The notes beneath the pieces are model-generated. The model did no database searches. It was not told the origin of the DNA and saw nothing but the letters and a program-made list of their open reading frames with translations. Shown in pieces: positions 24,201 through 36,200 of a stretch of DNA of 64,000 nt; the stretch's first letter is position 1, and each line of letters begins with the position of its first letter. The translations under genes were made by a program, and so were the position numbers. Source of the stretch: Plazaster borealis (lineage: Eukaryota > Echinodermata > Asteroidea > Forcipulatida > Labidiasteridae). The stretch spans positions 7,481,130 through 7,545,129 of the forward strand of contig CM037474.1 in NCBI GenBank assembly GCA_021014325.1, written 5' to 3'.

Positions 24201-27200
24201 GGTCAATGCAATTAGGTTTGAACCTTAATTGGGTGGTTTCTTGCATGTTGGGCAGAGCCATTTGCGCTTCGGATATTTGCTCAACTTTAGGCATTTCATA
24301 TGAAAAAACTTTATTTTACATTCAGTTTTGCCACATGTGATCATCTGCCCTCCATCTTCCTTATGGCAATAGCATACCTTTGTGTTAAGTTGCACGGGTG
24401 TTAAAACACGTGTTGCTGCAGTTGAAAACTTTGATTCTGTGGGATAGCAGATGGCCTTGATTAAAGACACGGATGGATTTGCCGGGTCAGTTGAACAGGC
24501 AGCCTTCATTTTGAAGCTGTGACTCTCCCTGCCCGGTGAGTGAACCAATCTGAGGACTCAGATTGATTTCTGGTTATCTGCTCTACATTCTGCACCATAG
24601 TTGCAGTTATACTTGGAAGATTGTGAAAAACATCCTCACATTTTGTTAAGAGTTCACTGAATGTGAGAGTGTTGTAAATTGTACTCGAAGACTGCTCATT
24701 CGGGGTGGAAGTTCAGTATACTTTGGTGCAAAGTTTTTGCAGTATTTCTTTGCTACAGTCAATACTGCTGCCTGTGGTTCTGCTTGGTATATTTGCTGTA
24801 GTAATTCTTCCTTTTCTTTTCTGAAGGCTTGCTGCCCAAGTCCTTTTGCCAGGTACGAGCTTGTCAGTGTGCAGATCATGAGTGTGTCCTTGGTCCAGAT
24901 CAGATTTCCTCTTCTTTGCGGACCGAAAATCCATGAATCTCACCTCAGAAAATGGAACCTACATGAAATACATGTATGACATTAATAAATAATTTCTCTA
25001 ACTTACTTGCCACTGAAGATTAAAACTGGCATACCATAAAACGATTAATATTTTGTCATAATGTCAGGAGTGTTTGTTTATCATTATCCAAAAGTAAGTT
25101 TTGATCATGCTGACTGAGCTCATTACTACCTCATCCTATCCATATTGCAGTTACTCAGAAACAATTACCAATACCAGTATTATTAAGAGTAATTTTAATT
25201 ATGCTTGCCTTCTTGGAGGCTGCTGGCAGCCAGTAAGCTTTGTCCTCAGTAACTGTTTTAGTGTTTCGATGCTTGACAGCTGCGTCCAAAGCAAAAGGGT
25301 TGCAGCAACATGGGTGCATGATTCACCCAAGCCAGCCATACAGTTGCAATGAGCACTTTCCACTGTTCCATCCTTTTGTATGATAATCCATGGCTGTAAA
25401 GGCTTCTCGCTGAGGGATTGAGAGTGCAGGACCTGAAAGAAAAGGGGGTCACAAAATTTAAAAAGTTCATCTGCATGCACCATCGTCTTGATCATGTACC
25501 TACATAAAAGCTATCAGTACGAGTACAATGACAATGTAGTAAGTTATTTTGTATTCAATCATGTCAATCAAAAATTTTAAAAACAATAAGATAGGTATTC
25601 AGCCTACACTTTGTGTCAGCTAAATCAGTACAGTGTAGCCTAACACTCAGTAACACCAGGCATGCCAGGCTTGCTCTTGAATCAGAATGAATGAAATTCA
25701 AAGACTACATCTATTGTCCACCCATCATGTCCGGTGTTGTCTAATTAATGTTGCACTGACTCATGACAAAATAAATTGCAAAAAATTGTCTTGATTCAAA
25801 TGAATAAAATAAATACACAAATCCCAAACATAAATTAATAACAATGAAAGTATAGGTCTACGTAAACCATAAGTGTCATTACCCAAATCCGTACAAAGAT
25901 CAACAAGAGCCCGCATGCCTGTGCCCTGCTGTGCATATTTGTTGAATGTTGAATCATGGAGGTAGAATCGCCGCCTCAGATCATAGTGGAATCTAAACTA
26001 AATATTATAAAGGGAGCAGAGTGCCGATGAAGGCCAGCCAACTACCGTACCACCATTGCCGAAAACAAGTCATATTTGTTAAAACCCCAGTTCCGTTTTG
26101 AACAAAAATAATTTGTTTTCGGCAGTGGTTGTACGGTGTTTTCCGGTATTTAGTATCACCGCACGTCCCTATATCATCATGTAAATCATAATGTTTTGCA
26201 ATTCACAAGGGCGGCCTCAAGAGTTTAAAAAGATACAACCCCAAAGTTTGTTTACTAACAATTTTACCTTTGCCGTATGCAAGTGCAGATTTCCCTCGAT
26301 GTGCACCTTTACGTCCGTCACCCATCCAGATAAAAACTGGTTGTATGCATCAAGGGACTTAAACGCTCTGAATTCCTCTAAAGTGTATGCACTCTTAACA
26401 TAGAGTAAGTAATTAATAATATCTGGGTAAGACACTGCTGCGAAAAGTTCAATGTTTGAAGACCAGTCGGCAGGTTTTAATTCGTTGTTTATTCGTTGTA
26501 TTTTCTCGCAGTATCGGCGTTGACTTGCATTATCCAGAGTTAATATGTACTTGATGTTGCCCTGATCAACTTTCATTGTGCTATTATTTAATTAACAGAC
26601 TAAATAAAACACTGCAGGAAAACCTTCACCAAATTTGTATGTCGAAAAAGCCTTCTCGGTTGCAAAAAACGCGCGTCGGCTGCTGGAGCAGACGACGCGT
26701 TAGCAACCGAAGTAGTACTCAACATGGCCGACGGCGCCCTCAACGAACTTTTTGCGGGGTCACGCAACCTCTCTATAGACCGTGCAAGTCTCGCGCGTAT
26801 TCGAACATTTTTGGGACCACTTTGGTCCCACGCACATTGCTTTAACGCGTGAAGGAAACAAACTTGCGCACTTTAACAGGTCCCAATGTTCGATTACGCA
26901 CGAGACTTGCACAGTCTATGAAACACCACCTGTGCAAGTGATAGATTTGTTGACCAGTGTTAGCCACCATTGTTAGCCCGGGCATGAACTGTAGAAAGAA
27001 TCACTAAGTGGAATGAGCTTTTAATTCATGGTTACCTTGTTTGGATTTTTTGTTAAGTATTTACCAGGCCCGTAACCAAGATTGTTTTGGGCTTTGATTT
27101 TTTTGGGGGGTGTGTGGGTTGGGGTTTTTTGTGGGGGGGGGGGATATGAATTGGAGGGGGGGGGGCGAATAAGAAAGAAAATGCCCATCTCGCAGCGACG

Positions 27201-30200
27201 CTGTGGGGAGTTGGAAATGTTTTGAAAATGAAGGCCCAATTCAAGCCATTTGGTCAATTTGTTGCGCTTATTTTTTGGGGGCGCACCATTTTTTGGTTTA
27301 ATTTTGGGTTGGACTTGTTCTTCTTCTTTGTTTGCTTTTTTTAGGGCCTTTTGGGAGGGGGGCCTCTGCCCCCCCCCATCCCCTAGTTACGGGCCTGGTA
27401 TTGACGGTTATATCCAACCAACACAAGAGGACACATTATTCTGAACGTTCTCCTTTATCGCCAATGGTCACATTAGGTTTGTTTACATACCTCAATGGAT
27501 ATAACTAGAAGCTCTAGATCTTCACGGGATGTAACTGTTGAGGTGCGTGTACTTTGGTTCAAGATAGCAAGTTCCTTCAAAGGGAAGTATTCGTTTGGTA
27601 ATCTCTCTTAAAATTAATGGAAATAATGGTTAGAAGTACAGCAGCTTTCGATAGTATAAAGCATTACCCTTTGAGAAACATTTCACTTCGAAGTAATGTG
27701 GTTATGGACAATATATCAGTTGTTATTCTCCAAAAATTGGAATCTCAAAATAACTATCATATACGTTTCTCAGATTGTGTATACAGATACGTTTCTCAGA
27801 TTGTGTATTCCAATTACGGATTATTCTTCCTGCGTGGACATAACGGCTCCGGATTTTCGGCGATATCTCTAAAACGCGACCACCTTTTGAAATTTTCAGT
27901 TTAGTTTGATTGTATATCATATTTATATAAAGGATCAAAACAATCGAACGGTTCCACAAATTAAGGGTATACTTTCCCTTTAAATAAATCGTATACTGTT
28001 GTTACAAAATAATGTCATTCACAGGATACTCTATGGTTAAATATAGCATTCGCATGTTTAGTTTGATTTGTCTTCTTCTTATTTCAATTTTTCATGCAAT
28101 CATTTGTTGTTCACAGGGATGGGACCTGGATGGGACATCATCTGTTAAAGAGTAAATTAATTGGCATAATCAGTTTTCACTAAACTCGTCCTGTGACCAA
28201 TCTTTAGTTTGGTTGCAACAATTTCCAATCCTGTACTTTGTCTTTAATGTGCACTATAGTCCTAGCGTGATTATTATTTTATTGTTAATGAAAAACAGAC
28301 TAGAGATTCACATAAATAGCACCAACGTCTCTCGCCACAGAGTATGCCTAATTATTCGCTCTATGTATAGTATTTCGCCAAGAAAAACAATGTCTAAAAT
28401 AAAGCTTGGCTGCCTCACTGACAGAATCTTGTTTGAGGAGAGTTAATCAGTTTCCAATCCATGTACTTACGCCAAAACTGTCTCCTCTCTTTAAAATGGC
28501 GACAGTGCGTTGTGTTAATCGACCTGGTTCCATCACAGTCACTACAACTGAACACAGGAAGGTAAGAAGTGCAACAAATAAACTCCAGAAATGTATGGCT
28601 CAAAAACGTTGCATATTGATGTTTTTAATATCACCCTGACGGAAGCGTTAAAGATATATTTCGAGAGAAAGAAAAAAGAAAGAAAGTCATTCATGAAATA
28701 TCTCATAGTATGACTTAGTCATGCATAACTATTACTTAGGCATATATCTGAACATTATGACTCAGTGCAGTCTCATGATATATCTCATAATTATGGCTTA
28801 TGCTCATTCATATGAGATACAAGTCATTTTATGACTTATATCTCATAATTATGACTTAGTGCAAATCATACTTATGACTTGACTTGTATGTCATAATTAT
28901 GATATGTCTCATAATTATGACTTAGTGCAAATCGTACTTATGACTTGACTTGTATGTCATAATTATGATATGTCTCATAATTATGACTTAGTGCAAGTCA
29001 TACTTATGACTTGACTTGTATCTCATAATTATGAGTATAGGCCCCTACCTGACCCTGAGAAAATGAAGTAAAAACATCGTGGCTTGTGTCCTTCTCTAAC
29101 AATGACGCGGTTATGTCCATACGACTCGTACCAGCAAACTCGGGCTAGACGCTTCTGCATATTGACAGGGTAACCAACGATATCCTTCAACCCACGCAGA
29201 GCTATTTGCACCTGAGGAGAAGCACATTAAGTATGACATATATACAGCCATGCTACCAATAACCTTAAGATTACATTGATGTAAAAACAGCTTTCCTGTG
29301 AAAACGAAAAGCTCTTTCAAAAAACCAAAAAATAACAAAACGAATCACTTTACAGAAAACACAGAAAAGGGGTATATTTTAAAATTGGTTTTCCTGAGTA
29401 ATTTATTTCCCAGATTCCTCACCACATAATCAACCTGTGAACATTTCATTAAAAATGCAACGATAAAAGGTTTTTGTCCGGGATTTTGTGCACATTCATA
29501 TGTTTATTTCGAGTGCGCAAATCGAAACAATCAACGTTTTTTGTTGATTTTCCAAATGCTATTTTTTTGCCGTTGACAGCACTTCAGACTGAAGTAATTC
29601 TCTTTAGTTTAATACTGGTTTTCAATCAGTGAGCTCGAAACTCAAGATAATAAATGATGTTCTGATAATAATTACCACTTCTGTTCTTTACAGCACTGAT
29701 TTGCGAATATTTAATTATTGCGTAATCTTTGCTTTTTCAAGTTATGCGGAGACTTAAAGGTAGGCCTATTGTACCCTTTTCGTAACGGCTCAAAATTAGT
29801 GTCCACATTTTATGTGATTCAACATATGCATGAACAAACAAACCTGTGAAAGTTTGAGCTCAATTGGTCATCGAGATCACGAGAAAATAGTGAAAAGAGA
29901 CCTTATGTGTTTTCTGGTTTTTTCAAAATATCGCGCGTGATAAAAACTATTGTTTTACTCATTTCTCAGAAACGATAGCATTTTAGGCAGAAATATTTTA
30001 AGGAACCCTTTCAACAATTACTTACTTTAAATCATGTAAGTTGTGTGTGAATCTGTGAACATTTGTGTTTTTCGACCTTACCAATAGTGTACAGGGCCTT
30101 TAAGAAAATACACATAGTACACCGAATTGACGATCTCCCAGGACATCTCTCATTCGCAAACATGTCTACTAGAGTAAGCAAATCCTCACGAAGAAGCCTC

Positions 30201-33200
30201 TTTAAGAGCAGATTCCTGTTTTCTCCCGAAGAACAGCCTCAAGATCCAGTCTCAAGTCCCGTTCAAGACGTACCCAAGACACCCGGATCTTCTTTTGACA
30301 GTGCCGATTTTTTGGAAATCTCGCCATCCAGCACTGAATCTCTCCCTTGCGGCAACAGATCATTGATCAACCGTTTGGAATTTTTTTTAGAAAACGCTGT
30401 TCCGAGAATCCAAAAAGTCACAACGACAAGGAAACAACTGCCATCGGCAGATTTTGACTTTATCAAGGCCTTGGCTGTGACCGTGTCAACCCTCACAACA
30501 GCTAAAGCTCACATTGATAAACAGTTGATTTCCTTGTCAAAAGCTGTTAAAACGAAGACACCTCCGGCATACATCAACTCACAAGCAAGACCGCCACACC
30601 CCCACCGTCTCTTGGCCTATACGAGGAATCTTTTAAAGATTCTTGGAAGACCCTTGAGACCCGAGTGTGTGTTATGTTTGCTGAGTTAACACTTGACCAA
30701 TACAGCAAATTCAAGGCAGACATCGAGACCAAGCTAGCAGAGGCAAGAGAAACAGCGGCAGCCAAGATCAAGAAACATTTCAAGAACGAAGAAGACCTGA
30801 CAACAGCACAGAAGCTTTTCAACTTCTTCTCCAGATCGAGGCAGCAACCAAGCAAGGGCTTAAAGCGAAAACGAGTAGAGAGTCACTGACTTTCAAAAAA
30901 CAAACGGTCTTATTCAAGACCACCACAACTTCCAAACAGAGATTAAAACCAATGTTGTACTTTGTCCTTACCTAATAATAATTGCTTCACATTAACGAAC
31001 ATTATTATTTTTACCAATTCACATATATTTCACAATAAACAATGGTTAATCGTAAATACAATAAAGGAAAGTCACTCGCACGAAACCAAAGAAAAGCAAC
31101 CCGCTTTTCCCGTCAATGCTCAACCATGTCCCAACAGAGACAAAATAGTCTGTTAACTGATTTGGCTACACAAAGCGAACATTTCATAACAAACCTATCA
31201 AAATAGTTGATATTTCTACACATCAGAAAATCGCATTAGGCAAAGGTCTAAATTTCGTTCCTACCCCCGCCAAACCTACACGCCGTTCTCTTTTGAAAGA
31301 CATAAATACCTTCAATCGGAGGATGAGAGTCGCATACCTAATGCACAATAACACTTCCAAAACCCAACCCTTCAAACCACCCTCCACGTGGCTTCCCAAA
31401 TCAACATTTAATCTCAAACTTGAGAATTATTTGGAAGCTACAAAATTTGAACTTGCTCATATTCGTTTAAAAAAACAAACAAACAATATGTCCAAGAACC
31501 AGAGATCAGCTATATCACAGTTGAAAAACAACAACAAAATCTTGATCAAACCATATGACAAAGGCAGAGGAATCTGCATTATGAACCTCACTGACTATCT
31601 GGCCGTAGGCTACCGCCATCTTAGTTCTCAGCACTATGAAGAGCTAGAACAAGACATTCCATTACACATGAAACAAGTCAATTGGTTCACAATGCCCTCA
31701 CCAAAATGGCAAACCAAAACGTCATCAACCGCAAAACCTATGAGTACCTCGACCCCCTCACACAGAAAGTGGCGTGCCCAATATGTACTTTCTACCAAAA
31801 ATACACAAAACTCCACCACCAGGAGAACAATTCATTGGTAGACCTATTATCAGCGGATGCACGAGCCCCACAGCAAAAATATCTAAATTCGTGGACTATT
31901 TCCTCCTTCCGATAGTTACTTCGCAACCCACATGTCCGCGACACAGCAGACATAATATTGCGCAATCTAGAAGAAACATCATTTCCACAAGATGTACTTA
32001 GTACTAGCATTGATGTTGTCTCAATGTACACAAATGTCCGCCAAACAGAGGCAATCAATTGTGTATGCGATGCCCTCGACCGAACAAACCATCAATATGC
32101 CATTAACAAACCACATTCTTCACACATCCGTACTCTTCTGGAACTCATAATTGGAAGAAACTGCTTCAAATTCGGAAATAAATATTTCCTACAGAAAGTC
32201 GGTTGTGCCATGGGCTCTACAGCCAGCCCTGAAATATGTGACATAACCCTTCATGATCTTGAAAACCAAATCCTCCAACAAGCTGACCACATCCTCACTT
32301 GGTGGCGCTATAGAGATGACATTCTCCATGGCGGCAATATTGAAGTTTTCAAAAAACTTATAACTACCATGAATCAAATGCACCCTACCCTCAAATTCAC
32401 TTTTGAGGCCTCTGACTACTCAGTGAATTATCTTGACCTAACCATATTCAAAGGTAAAAGGTTCCGTGAAACTGGTATACTAGACACCAAAGTATTTACC
32501 AAACCCACAGAAACCTACCAATACCTCCATAAATCCTCATCTCATCCCCCACATGTGTTCAACGCATTCATATACGGAGAAACCCTCCGCTTTGCAAGAA
32601 ACACAAACAATAGAGGATTTCAACGAACAAGTCGAGATGTTCAAAAACAAACTCACAGCAAGAGGTTACACACATGATGAATTAAACACACAGATACAAA
32701 AAGTATCACATCATGAACGTGCTAATATGATTCACAAAAAAAACAAATAAACCGGAAGTACAACAAAATTCTAAAACCCCTCTCGTCTTTACGACAACCT
32801 ACAACCCGGCAGTTTTCCACAAGGATATATCACGGGCAATCTCAAAATTTTGGCCTCAAACTCAGAGCGATGACACACTCGCGGAAATATTTCCGAACCC
32901 ACCCTTCATTGCTTTCAAAAAAGACAAAAATATACCAGAAATGATCATCAGAGCAAAGCTACCACCAGACCCAACTGAATCTGAAAGCGCCCTTAACGAT
33001 CATTCTCCCCTACATAATTCTTTTGAATTACAAGAAACACTTGAGGATCTGATTGCCTTACTTTGAAAACCTTCCAACTAAGCGATACACGCCTTGTTTA
33101 TTCAAAAACACAGACATACCCAGGGCTATGTCCCAAATCCCCTCATAATGGTTGCAATCCACACATCTTTTTAAGATGTAACAAGAGATTTGCCCGATTC

Positions 33201-36200
33201 ACTGAATCGACCCACATGCAACTGATGAGGAGGCTAACATGACTTCCGAAAACTAGTTATTGCTACCCAAAGGATCTGCACAAAAATCCTTTATCTCGAA
33301 AAAAAACCCACTCACTACAGACCAACATGGTCAAAAAAGGTCACACTTTCTCGGTTGAACTATTTCCCCAACACTTCTCAGTTAAAATAACACAAGTGGA
33401 AATAGCACAGCACAGTTACCATATTTGGAATTGTATTAACACAATACTTTTTTTCAAATTACAACAAGTCAACAGATATAGCGTCACTGGATGGGATAGC
33501 ACCAACATTTTTATCCCCATGTCCAGAGCAGACATCAATGCTACGCCGAAGAGCAACAGGATCTTAGATGTCGCTCAAGTTATTGTTGAAAAAACAACCA
33601 CACGCATCCTAATGGGATTCAAAAACACGATCCCCGAATTCTAGAGAGTGCATGCCGGGTGACGAGTGGCAATTCTAATCCAAAATTATACCACCGTATA
33701 CTTACATAATACAATTCCTGTGGTGTACGTTCCTCTGCTGGAGTTCGCAGAATTCGTTTTGCCTCCAGTGACAACAACTTCTACAGAAAATAATAACAGA
33801 TTTCCACATTATGAATGATTATCACATCTATACGTGTTATACTGTTATTACATGGTAAATACTGTTTTGGTGCTTTGAAAAATACTTTCGTCTGAAATAT
33901 TACACACGTTATTTACTTATTTTCTCGCAAACGTGAACACATCACCTTCGTTGAATCTGTAAATGTTTTAAATATACAATTTCAATGTTTATTGCAACTA
34001 TAAAATTTAAACATATCTCTTGAATTTCCCACCCTAACTTTTTCCAGGTCAGAATTGACCCGGACTCTGGGTCCAGTTTTACTGGCCGGACACATTTCCG
34101 GGTCAGTATGACCCAGAACCTGTGTTAAAATCACACAGAAATGCGTCAAACTGACGCAGCATCCGATTCTTTCACCAGTTCGCATGACCCAAATGGATCA
34201 GCCCCTAGTACCCGGAATCCAGGTCAATTCTGACCTAGGGATTTTAAGAGTGCACATGACCTGTTTTTTGGCTCTGAATTGAGTGACGTCAAACATGATT
34301 TCATGCCTGTCGGTATTAGTTGATACTTGTGCGAATGATAGATCTGCGTCGGCACTAATACAAACAAAAACAAACAAACAAAAAACAGTTACAATGATTT
34401 ATAATTATTAGAGTACAATAATGAAAAATAGATTTGATTTGAACAGAAATAACACGCACTCATTATTAGCTTTTTGCTTGTCCAGCAAATAGTTCCAATT
34501 TGAGCAATGCCATCAGTGTCGATGTAAAAAAATGCATCGTGAATTTTTTATGTTTTAATGTTTATTTAAAGAATTATATGTAATAACATGTTTTACATAT
34601 TAAATTACCTGATAAGTCACCAGAGCTATAATTATGTACGCATTACACACATTGTTCGTATCCACAAATTCTTCATATGCACTGACAAATAGTTTCTGTG
34701 TTCATGATTTAACTTTGGTGTTGGATACGTTGGTCCATGGGTGGGTCAGTGGAGAAGCTGAGACCCCTTTTGCAGTTGGGGAGGGGGAGGCAAAAAGAAG
34801 TTCCCGACTGTAAACAAATGTATTTTGTGCAAAAATTGTATATAATTTTTTTCACGGTAAGCAATAATTTGTGTTTATTATAAATTTTCAAATTCAACGT
34901 GTTTCTTACTTCCTTTCTTTTTTCGTTGTTCCCCTCCTTCAATTGTTATTCCTGACATTCTCTGCAGGGTTTTTATAAACTCATAGCAGAACTGTGTCCC
35001 CCTCCCTTCATGCTTTTTTATTATTATTGACAATTCAACTCTTAGGCCCTTGTTTATCCAAATCAATCTATCAATAGTCTTGCACCATATCCCGCAGGAC
35101 GTTGGCTCCACGAATTTTCACTCTCCACTCTTGCCTATCTTGCGCTCTTCGGTGTTCCAGGTAGAAGGTGCTGTTAGCGATGATGTCGTTTTCCCATATC
35201 TTCCGAGGTCTACCCCGTCTTTTTTTTCCAGTCACTGTTTCAAGTAGGATGCATTTTGGGAGTCTGTTGTTTTTCATTCTCACTATGTGGCCAAACCAGG
35301 AAAGTTGGATCTTGTAGATGCGTAAAGTGATCATCCCAGGGGCGAACGCCCCTCACTCCCTGTGAGCTCCTTGCTATATAGGGAGTGGTTAAGAATTTAA
35401 ATGGCAACAGCCACTCCTATAAAAAGTGCAATTTGTATATAAATCATAAAACTGACTCTTCACACTGACCTGACTTCAATAAAGTGCATCTTACACACGC
35501 GTCGGACTAGAATTGCAAGCCATGCAACACGACGAAACTTCTTATATAATATTTTCTATAAAATAAAAATAAAAGGAAGACATTTAAAGATAATTTTGCA
35601 CCATCATATGCTGCAAAAACTGAAACAAGTAGCCATAAAAATATTTATTAATATAACTCTTGCTGCACTATCGAGTTTATATCCCAAAAATGAATTCAGT
35701 GTGGAATGAAATAATTCGTACCAGGCTTGTGGATATTGGGTGTTAATGTTCTTGTTATTATCAATGATAACAAGAAATGAGTATGTCTGAGAGGGGAAAC
35801 AAACACCCCAAATAACATCTCAAAACACCTCAGCAAACACCCCTACAAACAGCATTTTAATTTGATGTAAATCCAATAACTTTGTTTATAGTCCCCAAAT
35901 ACAGAGAAGTAAAGAGCAGTAAAACGTGTTCGGATAAAAAAACCTGGCGTGGATTGGAATTGCACAAATCCCCCGCCCACTTTCTTTACCTCCATCCAAT
36001 CAACCCCCTTTTGTTCGAATTCGCTTTAGCCTGGATTATTTAATCGCAGAAACCCAATTACATTGACAATCATTAATTCATAGCGAAAAAAAGTATATTG
36101 AGTAACCTTTCTTGTAACTCTCCAACTCCGGATCTTTCTTCTCCGAAGGGTCATCTCTGCAGTTGCCAACCCTACAGCTGTCGAATCTGCTCTGCCCTGG

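Larger units (their letters stand above)
20954..26781. mobile_element. Degenerate ISL2EU-like (PIF/Harbinger-related) DNA transposon
   Basis: The left terminus GGTCTATAGAGAGGTT and right terminus AACCTCTCTATAGACC are exact inverted repeats. Weaker matches continue inward to CCGCCATGTTGAGTACT and AGTACTCAACATGGCCG. It encloses a plus-strand THAP transposase part and a minus-strand YqaJ/PHD gene, the two-gene layout of ISL2EU elements. Two TTAAAGGCA MITE copies are inserted between them. Neither gene is complete. The right terminus abuts another MITE, which blurs the exact edge and target duplication. Confidence 0.8.

Noticed and set aside
33327..33644. 105-codon plus-strand frame after the Penelope-like element
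   Set aside because: No recognisable motif; possibly 3' element sequence, but not supportable as a gene.
36026..36106. Continuation of CNBD2-like exon 1 to the in-frame stop
   Set aside because: The last 26 residues (VTQYTFFRYELMIVNVIGF...) are intron-like; GTTACT after AGAAAG gives a donor in phase with exon 2.
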